Origin: Corydoras sp. C115
Taxonomy: Eukaryota > Chordata > Actinopteri > Siluriformes > Callichthyidae
Length of the DNA: 64,000 nt
Assembly: GCA_019802505.1 (NCBI GenBank)
Contig: JAFMOC010000006.1
Coordinates: 1,661,001 to 1,725,000 of the forward strand
Direction: 5' to 3'
Positions within the stretch are counted from its first letter, which is position 1; each line of letters opens with the position of its first letter. The notes under the pieces are model-generated. The model saw nothing but the letters and a program-made list of their open reading frames with translations, had not been told where the DNA came from and did not search any database. Below are positions 22,622 through 33,933 of this stretch, one piece after another. The position numbers and the translations under genes were made by a program.

Positions 22622-23424
22622 TATGGCCAACCCCGTGTTCTGACCCAACCCAACCTGATCCAACCAACTTGTAAGTCGTCCCACCCCTGTCACTGCAGTT
22701 GCAACTACCTAAATTTAGCCCCCATTTTTTGTGTGAGACAGAAAAAAAGAGATTACAATTATTCTGAAAAAGAAAAACCCATCAGTATCTAAAATATCAT
22801 TAGGGCAATACACGCAAAAACGATATTTTACCAATGTGTTGACCACATGCTTGTGGAAAGGATTTTATTTTTGTCAATGTATAAATCTCAGGCCTACTAT
22901 AGTAGCAGATATACATATGTTGTATGCATATCGCATATATGCAAATATGTTTTACAGGGTACATACATGCAAAAAACGAATTTATTGGCACAGTCTGAGG
23001 TGACTGAATGTTTTAACTGAATTGGAACTTTAGAATATTGATGGTCTGCCGAGATAAGTTTTGTACTATGACTATGAAAGCCTCGCTGTTCTTCTTTACA
23101 CAATTATAGTAAATTATTGCAAAACAACTCATTATCATGTGAGGATTATCATCATATGACAACAAACCTGAGAAGTCATTTGAGAATGTTTTAAATGTCC
23201 TCATTGCAGAACAGCCTGAATCAAAGCTAACTTGCTGTTCCAACAAAAATTTTGTCAGATTCTGGAAGTAATATGCAATGATGAAACAGCTTAGCAATGC
23301 TTTTCTGGCTCATGAAAGCAACAGCTTGAGTTTTCTAGGTTACCCAAATGGTTTTAATCAAACATTATGTCTATAAAGCTGCTAGACTAACTAATCTTAC
23401 CATCTTTGTATCAGAGTCTATCCA
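22622..23424. other. No gene recognised
   Basis: AT-rich unique-looking sequence. Short ORFs here have no family features. Confidence 0.4.
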
Positions 23425-23550
23425 CCCATCCATCCATTATTTTCCGCTTTATTCTCTACTAGGGTCAGGGGGGTTCCCCATGCCCATCCAGGGGAGAACG
23501 TTTCGGGCGCTGGCCAGATACATCCAGGACAGGGCGCCAATCTATCACTG
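23425..23550 (-). mobile_element. DANA/Mermaid-like SINE fragment, antisense
   Basis: Tail and first part of the core only: CCATCCATCCATTATTTTCC, ACTAGGGTCAGGGGGGTTCC and CAGGACAGGGCGCCAATC. Confidence 0.75.
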
Positions 23551-23617
23551 GTCTAATAAATGCCAATGTCTAATCTTAATAAACAATGTATATAATAAAT
23601 ATAATTAGTTTATGCAT

Positions 23618-23775
23618 CTGCTTAGTTAGAATGTTTGCCTCTCAGTGCTATGGATTCCAGGTTCGAATCCCAATGTGGGTGGAGTTCTCCCCATGTCTGC
23701 GTGGGTTATCCAGTTTCCTCCCACAGTCAAAAAACATGGTTCAAGGTCAATTGAATACTCCAAAATGCCCCACAC

Positions 23776-23811
<36 letters not shown>

Positions 23812-23850
23812 AGTGAATGTGCATATAGGGATAGAGCCTGCAATGTGCCC
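23618..23850 (+). mobile_element. DANA/Mermaid-like SINE, sense copy
   Basis: Sense copy with head remnants (TTAGAATGTTTGCCTCTCAG), a clear B-box (GGTTCGAATCCC) and the core TTTCCTCCCACAGTC. A TG microsatellite has expanded inside it at about 23782-23812. It faces the antisense fragment 70 bp upstream. Confidence 0.75.
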
Positions 23851-24287
23851 AGGTTCTGTGTCTTTAAAACTGACCTAAATTATTATTACACTATGACTGT
23901 TATGGGGTGTTTATGATTTTGCCAAATTTGGCACTACGAGCAAACATTTACTCTTTGGACTTATCTGGGGTACATTGTTTCAGAAGTCGATGATTAAAAT
24001 GCAGCTTTGCAACCTTGACCCTTGAGTCATGCTGGCATATTTTAATATTTAAACATTTAACATGGTAGCTGATTATATGGCATCAAACGAGTATGGCTTG
24101 TTAAGTGAGATATGTTTGAACAAATCTGTAAAAGACATGTTTGAATTTTGATTTCAGGTTAAAAAAAATTAAAAAATTAAGAAAGAAATTTCAGCATTTT
24201 AAATAGTAATTTTTTTTTTTAATTATTTTTACTTTAACCTGTACACTAGTTATTCCACAATGTATTACTCTTTGACCAATAAGGTTT

Positions 24288-24369
<82 letters not shown>

Positions 24370-24779
24370 TTTAATGTGTTTTAGCAGGCAAGAATACGTT
24401 TTCTGATCTAAAATCCATATATTTAACATTGTGCTTGTAGTTGCTATTTTGATATGTTATGTTCAACAACTGCATTAAGTTCAACTGTTATTAAGTTACT
24501 AAGATATACTTCAGAAACTGTTTTGATTTAGTTTAGATCTGACAGTACATAAACCAGTTTATTCAGATTATGTGAAATAGATGACTGTAAAAATGAAAAA
24601 AAGGAGGAAAAAAAACAGCTACGTTGTAATAGAATCATAAGTAGTAATTTTGGGTATTTAACATGCCAGAAAAGAAGTTCCACCCAATTTCATCCAAGAA
24701 CTCAGTGACTGTTCTTTGAACTCAAAAGTGACAACCGAGAATTTTTTTTAAGCAACACAAGATTATTATTGTGGATTGC
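23851..24779. other. No gene recognised; TC/TA microsatellite
   Basis: AT-rich sequence with a compound (TC)n(TA)n run at 24292-24367. No coding signal. Confidence 0.45.
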
Positions 24780-25103
24780 TGGATATGCTGGATTATCATT
24801 TGGTTTCTGTAAGGCTGCATGTTGAGCATGTGTTAGTTCTCACACAAAAGCATCTCTCGATTCTCGATACTTGTCACCCTCTTGCCTGGTTGTCTTTCGT
24901 ATTGTGTGTTGCCTGGTACTCGTCCTGTTTTGTGTTTTGTGTATGCACCTCACCATCCTGCTGCTATTAGCTGGCTCTAGCCACACTCTCTCCTTGTTTG
25001 TACTGCGGATTGGAACACAGCTCCGCCGACGTCAGACGCCGACTGACGCCGCGAAATTATGCCACCATCTCCGCATTCCCAGTGTTATCCGCCAGTGTCA
25101 CTT
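24780..25103 (+). repeat. Truncated 5' LTR of chromodomain gypsy
   Basis: Matches the 3' LTR at 26.7-27.0 kb over TCTCTCGATTCTCGATAC, GGTTGTCTTTCGTATTGTGT and CAGTGTTATCCGCCAG. It ends abruptly in RT sequence, so the 5' LTR end, primer site, gag and protease are deleted. Confidence 0.75.
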
Positions 25104-25742
25104 ACATCTTCCGTATTTGAGACTCTGCAGTGGGCAACTATCTTTCCCAAACTGACCTGCGTAACACCTACCACTTAGTACGTATAAGGAAAGGAGACGA
25201 GTGGAAAACGGCCTTTAACACACCTAGCGGACATTATGAGTATTTCATTTCCATTTGGCCTCAGAAATGCGCCAGCATTTTTTCAGGCCCCAGTAAATGA
25301 CATACTTTGGGATTTCCTAGATCATTTTGTTTCTGTTTACCAGGACGATATAGTGATATTTTCTCTGTCCCTAAAGGACCACGTTCAGCACATGCGTCAG
25401 GTTTTAAATCGTCTCCTGCAAAACCGACTTTTTGTTAAGGCCGAAAAGTGCAGCTTCCACAAGCACGCAGTATCCTTCCACTTCTGGACTGACCACAAAA
25501 ACCTGGCCTTCATCCAATCAGCAAAAATGTTAAATTATTGTCAAGCACGGTGGGCTCTGTACTTTGGACGTTTTAATTTTTTGATCACGTACAGGCCCGG
25601 TTCCCGCAACGCCAAACCCGATGCCCTATCTCGACACTTCGCGGATGATGAGACCCAACCGACTAACGACACGATTCTCCCCCCAGTTGTGTGGTTGCAG
25701 GTGTCTCCTGGGAAGTCCACAGAGTCATCAAGAGGGAACTAG
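25104..25742 (+). pseudogene. Gypsy RT/RNase H remnant
   Basis: The frame from 25236 reads [14 protein letters not shown] and [10 protein letters not shown], the RT catalytic loop with Gln in place of the usual Leu. It then goes through VKAEKCSFH directly into [18 protein letters not shown] and [18 protein letters not shown] of RNase H. The RT thumb, connection and early RNase H are missing by in-frame deletion at about 25480. The upstream part (25104-25235) contains [17 protein letters not shown] RT text with stops. Confidence 0.85.
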
Positions 25743-26632
25743 TCAGGGACCCTGACCCTGGACTGGGTCCACCTAACCGCTCTTTTGTGCCCTCCGTCGC
25801 CTGCCCCACCGTTCTCAAGTGGGCCCATGAATCTCATTGGGCTTGTCATCCCTGGCTGACACGCACTGAGGACATCATCTGACATCGCTTTTAGTGGCCC
25901 TCCTTGTCGTCGGAATTACAGGAGTTTGTCAACGCCTCTAGCCCCCCTCTGGACTACTCCTGCCGCTCTCCTTACCTGGGAAATTAAAACCATGCACAGC
26001 TTCGCCACTGGCAGGTCGCCGTTCGAGGTAGCCCTCGGCTACCAACCCCCACCATTCCCCGAGGAGCAGCGGGAGATTGCTGTTCTCTCCATTAGCCAGC
26101 ACATCCGCCATTGTTGCCGTATATGGAAGAACACTGAAATTGCCCTACGCCAAGCCCAGGCCACGTGATGCTATCGGCAAACCGTCATTGCCGCCAGGCC
26201 CCTGCCTACAAGGTAGGACAACTTAAAACATCCCGCTGAAAACTGAATCTCGAAAATTAGCCCCTCGCCACATTAGACTGTTCCCCATCACCAGAGTGAT
26301 CAACCCTGCAGCTGTTCGTCTCCACTTGCCCCGTCACATGCGCATCCACCTCACCTTCCACGTATGCCAGGTCAAGCCCGTCATCCACTCTCCGCTCAAC
26401 CCCACCCCCCGGGAACACGCCAGCCCCACGCCTCATCGATGACCAACCTACCTACACAGTCCTGCCATCGTGGCAGAGGTGTCCAATTTTGGGTGGACTG
26501 GGAGGGATACTGTCCTGAGGAACGCTCCTGGGTTCCCCGTGCTGCCATCCTGGACCCTTTCCTCATCGAGGAATTCCACAGTAGGTTCCCTGACAAGCCT
26601 TTTAGGGCACCAGGAGGCACCAATTGAGGTGA
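25743..26632 (+). pseudogene. Gypsy integrase and chromodomain, decayed
   Basis: WAHESHWACHPW at about 25820-25860 is the zinc-finger region. A deletion then removes the catalytic core, and GRSPFEVALGYQPPPFP (25926-26168) resumes after it. The end (about 26470-26627) carries a frameshifted chromodomain with [17 protein letters not shown] and [10 protein letters not shown] chromodomain at the integrase C-terminus marks a chromovirus-type gypsy and would steer insertion to modified histones. Confidence 0.85.
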
Positions 26633-27138
26633 TGTTATGTGTTGTCACATGGTGTGGGTGTGTCGGGTAGCCACGCCTGTAAACCCTATTAGTTCCTGTT
26701 CCCATTGCTAGTTGGTCTTGTGCTCATGCCTGTGCTACACTTCGTCCTCTCTGGCTCACGTCTCTCGATTCTCGATCCTCGTCACGCACGTGCCTGGTTG
26801 TCTTTCGTATTGTGTGTTGCCTGGTACTCGTCCTGTTTTGTGTTTTGTGTATGCACCTCACCATCCTGCTGCTATAACCTGGTTCTAGCCACACTCCCTC
26901 CTTGTTTGTACTACTGATTGGAACATGGTCCCGCTGACGTCAGATGCCAACTGACGCTGTGACGTCATGCCACCATCTCCGCGTTCCCAGTGTTATCTGC
27001 CAGCGTCTCGTCTCACCACATACTGTTTATCCCTTTGTGTGTGGCAATAAATCCCCTGTTGACAGTTTAACCTCTGCCTACAGACTGTTTCGTTTCCGAG
27101 TAGTGGATCCACCACGGATTGGTTTATCAACCGTAAAA
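26633..27138 (+). repeat. 3' LTR of chromodomain gypsy
   Basis: It starts TGTTATGTGTTGTCACATGG just after a purine-rich GGAGGCACCAATTGAGGTGA stretch. It contains AATAAA at about 27047 and ends near GGTTTATCAACCGTAAAA. The terminal CA has decayed. Confidence 0.75.
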
Positions 27139-29051
27139 GCAAATAAGCAATGTTGCTAAGTGTATTGCAATAATAAACATTACAATATAAAAAAATCAGG
27201 ATTTTCACCAACTGTCTTGTAAAGCTTTGAAGAACAGTCAATCTGTATAAAAATACAAACAATAAGAAAAAGAAAAATTAGGTTATATCTTAAAGTTGCA
27301 CATACTGTAAAGTAATTATTTTGCATTATGACATGTCAAATCAAAAGGTAAATTTGCATTTACCTTGAAAACTACCTATTATGATTTAATATAGATTATA
27401 AAAAAACTTGATTTGATGATACCTTTAATGGAAACATTATCCATGTTTTTCAATATTCTGTATAGGCAAATCATACTTTTAGATCCCTAAATAGCAAACT
27501 CTATTATATATTCACTCTTATAAATGTGTAGTTTGTGTATGTAAAAGCATACTCTTTATGAAAACATTTGCTGTGATTTCCCCCATAAATCTCTCTTGAA
27601 CATGTTAACTCCTGAACAATTACTCATCGTTTCCAAAGATGCTGGAGATTTAAGAATGTCAGGACATTTTAAAGGGTTGTTTAAGGCATTATTATGTAAC
27701 TCCCAGGTTAAGACATTGTTATGCAACTAACTCCATCCCTTAAAAATCTGGAATGGATCTTTCTCAATGAATAATGTGGCTGATGCCCCAAAAGTTGTTA
27801 AAAGGAAAAAAAAGGTTAATTGTAATCAAATGGTGCAATGTTTGTGTGTAAAAAAGTTTCCGCATTGTGTAAAACATTAGCTCATGCACTTAACTGTGTA
27901 CTAATTAGAGCATAGGGAATACTTTTATATTCAGCAACAGATTTCAGACTGTCATACCTTAATCACAAAATTGTCTTGAGAAAAAGACCATTGTTAGAAA
28001 TCCAAATGCATGCTACTCACCATGTTTTAGTGTTCAGTTCTTTTTGCTGCGTTAACATAACAAACCTGAGTACTTGCAAATGAACACTACAACCACCTAT
28101 GTGGTGAAGAGTGACCAGACTTGGATGATGAGCAAGAGTATATAATACTGAACAACACAGGATTAACAAACTCGTACATACGCACAGGCGACTTGAATTG
28201 TCGCTCGAACAAAGCCGTACTGTCACAAAATGAAAGAACAATGTCCAAAGAAAGGACAATGTCCAAAGCTGTAGATGGTGAAGTAGTTTTTAATGCAGAA
28301 GACACCAGATGAATACAGAAATAGCATGCGACATGACATAAAACAAGATCCAACAATGAATACAGGGAAGGAAGGGCTTTTAAACATGTAGGGATAGCAA
28401 TGTGACAGTCACACAGCTGCACCAGATCTTCACTAAAGACATATAATAAAATTAGGGCCCATTAGGGGGCGCTGAATTCCTGCTCGGCAGTGTCAGTAAT
28501 ACTTCTCGTATACAGTAGAGGGTAATGATGTGACACGTACAGGAGGAAAGGGATTAAATAGACATTAGGGATGACACATGACGAGGACACACAGCTGAAT
28601 CAACTTCTTTGATTAGAAGTTACCAATGTGGGTCCTTGAGCAAGACCCTTAACCCTCATTGCTCAAGGGATGTTGTGATTAACCCTGTGCTTACCTTGTA
28701 AGTCGCTTTGGATAAAAGCGTCCAATAAATGACCAAATGTCCAATAAATTACCAAATGTAACCGGATGGAATGGGACTAACAGCTGATTAAAAGTAATTT
28801 AAAAATATACTGCAAAAATCACAAACAAGAAGCATCACATGAACCAGAAGGGACTGCAAAATGAACACACAGAAATGTGTGTCTTACGGTCTTATGTTTT
28901 TTCTTTTTTCAAAAATGATATTTTTGAATTCAATAAGTCACATTATGATCAGAATATGTTTTGCATGCAGTAAAATAATGAAAGAGCATAAGAAATAATG
29001 GATTAATGGAGGATTAATGGCATTAGATGTAGTGGGAATTATAGCACTAAC
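27139..29051. other. Mostly unclassified; L2/SINE tail at 28.6-28.76 kb
   Basis: No gene recognised. The block 28010-28600 has LTR-like composition but no clear ends. At about 28630-28760, TTGAGCAAGACCCTTAACCC and GTAAGTCGCTTTGGATAAAA are the 3' tail shared by fish L2 LINEs and their SINE partners. Confidence 0.4.
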
Positions 29052-29222
29052 CTGAGGATGGCTGCAAAGAACGCTCCATGGGCTTTGCACAGCCATAAAT
29101 TCCTCGGGAGATAGAAGAAGTTGCAGTTTGGCATCAATTTCAACAAGCCGATCAAGCTCAAATGGCTGGGGCATGTAACCTTCACTAGGTGATGTGGGCA
29201 TAGCATATAGAGAGACGTCATC
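29052..29222 (-). CDS. Probable internal exon, unidentified host protein
   Basis: 171 bp (57 codons, phase 0 at both ends) between a TTTTGTTATTTTGTAG acceptor and a CAG/GTTAGT donor at 29051. The peptide opens DDVSLYAMPTSPSEGYMP and includes ELDRLVEIDAKLQLLLSP, then EEFMAVQSPWSVL. It has a short amphipathic helix pattern but no domain I recognise. Clean splice sites, correct phase and normal amino-acid composition make it the strongest host exon in the window. Confidence 0.62.
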
Positions 29223-30601
29223 CTACAAAATAACAAAACAAAAGTCAGAACTTAAACCAGAGATATAAGATAAAAGAACAACTTGTGTAGTGCTATTTTA
29301 CACTCTTAAATAAAAAACTTTTTTTAATACTTGACTTTGGGCCCTATCTTACACCCTGTGCAAGACACTTCGTGATGCTCATCGCTCACTTTACTTAATT
29401 AATACTTTTTTAATAACAATGGTACTTGCGAATATACCTACTTAGATGCATAGTGGTCTCGAAATGAGAGGTGTTAAGTTAAATTTCTGCCTTTCTGCTA
29501 TCTTGGCAACGTGTGCCAAAAAAAACAACCTAGGCAGTAAATTGTCAACACAGGCACATCACCAATACCACTAAACACATAATAGCCATGGAACACTATT
29601 AAATTTATGTGGCTATTACATCACTATTACATTACTGTGGCAGGATGCATTAGCAATGAAGGAGAAGGCTGAGCCATCGATAATGGCTTTTGATTAGATA
29701 TAATTAACTCACTTGATGTGGCTCGGCCTGATAAGCATGTGTGCCCATTATAACTGACAACAGCAAATGCTGCAGGGAGAGATATCAAACATGAGTTGCA
29801 GGAAGCAAGGGCTTGTAAAGGAGCGCAAGTGTTGGAGTGAGTCTGGTCGTGTCGATGAACAGAGAGGCATGGAAGGCACCTGCCTCCAGAGTGTGGACAT
29901 TGGAGTGGAAGCTAGAGTATGAGATGTTCGTCAATGACCCAGGTGACCCACAAGTGGCTATATGATAGAAAGTGAATGTTGGAAACCCGGGTGTAGACGG
30001 AGTTAAAGCTGCATGCATGGAGTCAGGAAGAAGTCAGATGGGCAGTTTGAATAAACTGATCTGATAATTTAAGCTCAAGGTCGATAAAGCCAAGGTTACA
30101 GACCAAGCTGGGTTCAGTGGCATTGTGGCTTCTGCAATTTGATGACCAAGCAAGTGCCAAGCCTGAAAAGTATGGGGAGGTATATAGTGGGCACATGGTT
30201 TGTGAAAGCACACTAAGTGGTCACCAGCTTCCGGTCAGTGATCACTAAAGGAGAAGCACTATAATCAGATCACTAGACAGGGCAGTTGTAGTAGAGCTCT
30301 GCTGTTAAGTGTAGTAAGTATGGCATTTTGAGTATGGTATTGTTTTTTCTAATGTTTTATCTCTTATGTTGCAGATCTGTGTTGTAGCTGTGGGGATCTT
30401 CAAAGCCTCATCCAGTCAACTCGTCTGAGTTAATTGTCTGTTTGTGAATCATTACAAGGGGAGAGGAGTGTGAAGGGGAAGAGAGGGTCTTGGTCACAGC
30501 AAATAAAATGACAGCACTAAAATTTGTTTGTTTGTGTATATGTGACTGTCTATTTGTGGTTTCATGTGCCAGCCCTTTGGAAAAAGTCTTGATTTTGTAC
30601 T
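29223..30601. other. No gene recognised
   Basis: Intron-like sequence. The short minus-strand ORF at 29785-30018 has no family features. Confidence 0.4.
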
Positions 30602-30912
30602 TGTCACGGTAGTCTACCTCGGAATAAAGCGGCTGCGCATAGGAAGCGCAGAGCCGCCGCGTTTACACGCGCTGAAGGGAGCCAGGCACGCAGGTAGCAG
30701 AGAATGGGTTTATTTAAAGATGCAGTGCACCACAAAACATGAGGTACAAATGACTAGTGACATATAACACACGACAAACACCGAGGACAAGAAACAACGG
30801 AAATAAATACGAAACAACACTAGACCATGTGCACAAAACAAAGCAATGACAAGACGACGTTAATTAACTAACTGATAACCAATGAGGGGGGGGAGGCGTG
30901 CCGAACGGCGGG

Positions 30913-32365
30913 TCAGGAGTGGGCCATGCCCACTGGCTGCGTGGTCCGGTGGACGCCCACGTCGGGCGAGGAGTTGGCCACGCCCTCTGGCTGCGTGGTC
31001 CGGTGGACGGCCTCGGTGGACGAGGAGTGGGCCACGCCCTCTGGCTGCGTGGTCCGGTGGACGCCCACGTCGGGCGAGGAGTTGGCCACGCCCTCTGGCT
31101 GCGTGGCATGCGGCGTGCGGCCGCTGGACTTCGGACTGGGCGGTGTGCGGCCGCTGGACTTCGGACTGGGCGGCGTGCGGCCGCTGGACTTCGGACTGGG
31201 CGGTGTGCGGCCCCTGCTGCTCGGGCTGGGCGGCGTGCGGCCCCTGCTGCTCGGGCTAGGCGGCGTGCGGCCCCTGCTGCTCGGGCTAGGCGGTGTGCGG
31301 CCCCCTGGGCTTCGGGATGGGCGGCGTGACGCCTCTGGGCTTCGGGATGGGCGGCATGACGCCCCTGGGCTTCGGGATGGGCGGCGTGACGCCCCTGGGC
31401 TTCGGGATGGGCGGCGTGACGCTCCTGGACTTCGGGATGGGCGGCGTGACGCCCCTGGACTTCGGGATGGGCGGCGTGATGCCCCTGGACTTCGGGATGG
31501 GTTCGCGCGCTGGCAGGACCTTGGCGGGCACGCATGCTGGCAGGACCTTGGCGGGCATGCAGGCTGGCAGGACCTCAGCGGGTTCACACACTGGCAGGAC
31601 CTTGGCGGGCATGCACGCTGGCAGGACCTTGGCGGGCACGCATTCTGGCAGGACCTTGGCGGGCACGCATGTTGGCTGGACCTCAGCGGGTTCACACACT
31701 GGCAGGAACTTGGCGGGCACGCACGCTGGGTGAACCTCCACCTCGGGGTCGCCATCCTGCACACAGTAGAGGTACACCCCCACCGCAATGCCCAAACACA
31801 AAGACATCTCTGATACAGGGAAGACGGACTGGACACATGAAACAGACGAGACAGGGGGACACACCACGCTCACGCCACATGTATCCACATTTACCCCTCC
31901 TGAGTGTCGGCTCCGGTACCGCCCCCTCGCAGCGCGATCCAGACACAGCGCGGTCGGCGCGGATGCGTCACGTGACTGCCCTGCAGCACACGTACCGTGC
32001 TCAGCAGCTGCGCCGCGCGCACGCTGCGTCTTGGCACCTCGCCGCCGCGCTCTGCGTCTGGATTTCGCCACGGGGGGTTTAACAAGCTGGACCGGAGCGT
32101 CCGTCCAGAACTCCTCAGAGTTTAGGAGGGTGCGTATGGGCAGAATATGCCCATACAGGTACGACTCGCCCGTCTCGTCATCGGAAATCTGAATCCAATC
32201 CAGACCTTGCTTAGCGCAGAGCGCTTCATACCCATACCTCCACATCCACTCATCATTGGAGTCATAATACTCCGACATTTCTCTGTAACAGCCGTCCTTA
32301 CGGCTCCGGGACGGGGACGGCGGCAACGGAAATAAATACGAAACGACACCAGACCATGTGCACAA
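30913..32365 (-). pseudogene. Unnamed LTR-element ORF, copy 2 (most complete)
   Basis: Minus-strand frame 32365-31286 continues, after a one-base shift in a C run near 31300, in the frame ending at 30913. Together they cover about 480 codons. In order: RYGYEALCAKQGLDWIQIS and an acidic DDETGESY; YGHILPIRTLLNSEEFW; an Arg-rich stretch (SRRRARRRGAK); a hydrophobic span MSLCLGIAVGVYLYCVQ, possibly membrane-inserted; then 9-residue VPAKVLP repeats, 10-residue IPKSRGVTPP repeats, GRTPPSPSS repeats and TTQPEGVAHSS repeats. Start candidates are 32365 or the Met at about 32278. Function unknown. The repeats are in multiples of 3 bp, so other frames also stay open. Confidence 0.65.
31100..31730. repeat. 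Four successive 27/30-bp tandem arrays
   Basis: Block one: three 30-bp units around GCCGCTGGACTTCGGACTGG. Block two: three units around CCCCTGCTGCTCGGGCT. Block three: about seven 30-bp units around CTGGGCTTCGGGATGGGCGG. Block four: about nine units, mostly 27 bp, around GCTGGCAGGACCTTGGCGGG. A further GC-rich array lies at 30905-31110. Confidence 0.9.
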
Positions 32366-32483
32366 AACAAAGCAATGACAAGACGATGTTAATTAACTAA
32401 CTGATAACCAATGAACATTAATTAACAGAACAGAACGAAACTAAACACAAAACAGGTGACAGGTGCCCTAGGCGCCTGTTACA

Positions 32484-32902
32484 GTACTGGCAAATCCTGT
32501 TTTTGATACTGATTGTGTCAAAGTTTGCAACACATATTTCTGCTTTCATTGTCATCATTTCCCTTACAAATGTAACATGTCACAGCACAGAAACAGTTAA
32601 AACAGACTCTGAACATGTGCTAGACATGCTTAAGAGAAAAGTTGCTATTTAACAAATTGAGACTTATTTCCTGTGACTAAAAAAATTTGAATATCTGAAA
32701 ACGTCTGCAGTTGATCATGATGTCATCTCAAAGCCTGCCAAAGCCCTTCAAAGGCTAGCCACTCACATGACCCTTCACTGAATTAGACTATAGGACATCA
32801 AAATGTACAATGTTTTCACAACACCAGAGGATCACAATAAAACATCTTTCTTAAGAGGCCTCTGGACACTTGCTCATTTCTTTATGTGATTCCCTGGATA
32901 AT

Positions 32903-32937
<35 letters not shown>
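32484..32937. other. No gene; short TG/TA microsatellite
   Basis: Unique-looking sequence with a TG run and TA run at about 32903-32937 where the next LTR inserted. Confidence 0.45.
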
Positions 32938-33910
32938 TGTCAGAGTCCGAATCAAATGAGTGCACGGGAGACGTAGATGCAGAATAACAGTGCGTTTATT
33001 GACAAACAGCAGTGGCAGCAATGTGAAATGAGGGAGGCAGAAGGGAGGCAATCAGCAAGAGGAGCAATGTGGTGTTCGGCAGAAGTGAGTGAGGGGAGCC
33101 TGATTACCAGGACTGGGATGCGGACCTGGGTATCAAGCAGAGCAGAGCACAAACAAAACAAAAACACAAACCAAACACAAACAACCAAATAACACAGATA
33201 GAAGATAGATGAAACGCAGAGAAGGGAATATAGTAGGAAAGGAGATGCTAAATAGAGCAGAGACAGAGAGAGGGGTGATGTGCTGGATGAGGTGGCAACC
33301 GGAAGGAACCTAGAGTGAATTGAGGGGGAGAAATAAACCGAAAGGGAACGGGAGTGGGAGACAGAAAGAGAGTTAGTGGTGAGAGGGAGTAAACGTGTTA
33401 GTTCACCGATAGGGGGAGTGATTAGTAAATAAAGCCAGAAGACGTTAAGGGATGGAGACGGACTGTACAATAAACGGACACGGACTGTACAATCACCCAC
33501 TTCAAACACACATTAAACATAAACTAAGGAAGGAGGGAAAGGACGGGGAAGGGGAACGAGCGAGCAGGAGGACACAAGGTAATTGCACAGAGGAACAAAC
33601 GGAACACACTAGCGAGTAACACAAGCACACGCACACTCACCCAACGTAGACAAACACGGAAGTCACTCAGTCAACAGAGAATAGGAGAAAAGTATCAGGG
33701 AGATAAACGCTCGGTATGTCGGCAAACGATCAATACTTCGAACTCGAGCAACGAAACTGGAAGTCTTAAAAGCGTAGCATAAAACCCGGAATATAAAGCG
33801 TAGCAAAGAACCCGGAAATGATGAACCACACCTGGTGAACGGAAAGCGCGCGCTGACTAGAAGGCAGGGCTAATGGAGCGCGTCGCTACGCGGGGATTAC
33901 AAACATAACA
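32938..33910 (-). mobile_element. Probable solo LTR, about 970 bp
   Basis: Plus-strand ends are TGTCAGAGTCCGAATC and GGGGATTACAAACATAACA. The inverse poly(A) signal (TTTATT) lies at about 32995. No pol sequence is attached. It inserted into a TA run, so the target duplication cannot be read reliably. The ORF on the minus strand (33509-32952) shows no family features. Confidence 0.6.
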
Positions 33911-33933
33911 TATTAGTAACATATATATATATA

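Larger units (their letters stand above)
30602..32483 (-). mobile_element. Complete 1.9-kb non-autonomous LTR element, GTACT target duplication
   Basis: The ends are TGTCACGGTAG (plus-strand left) and GGCGCCTGTTACA (right), and GTACT flanks both sides (30597-30601, 32484-32488). On the minus strand, 32483 to about 32327 is the first part of an LTR. It is followed by a single long ORF region and, from about 30890 to 30602, the last part of the LTR with AATAAA and the GTGACA end. The two LTR parts share only about 85 bp (ACATGGTCT...TTAATTAAC). The R/U5, primer site and leader of the 5' side are missing. No pol is present. Confidence 0.8.

Noticed and set aside
22601..22792. Short ORF after the solo LTR
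   Set aside because: It spans the LTR end and target duplication, so it cannot be an inherited coding frame.
29785..30211. Two minus-strand ORFs of 77 and 62 codons
   Set aside because: No splice sites in matching phase and no conserved motif; they are kept only as unclassified sequence.
30882..31813. Long plus-strand ORFs over the GC-rich repeats
   Set aside because: They are shadow frames of arrays with 27/30-bp units. Only the minus frame joins the conserved N-terminal motif shared with other copies.
32952..33509. 185-codon minus-strand ORF rich in Ser, Leu and Phe
   Set aside because: It lies wholly in an LTR-like unit, has no domain, and looks like chance openness in purine-rich sequence.
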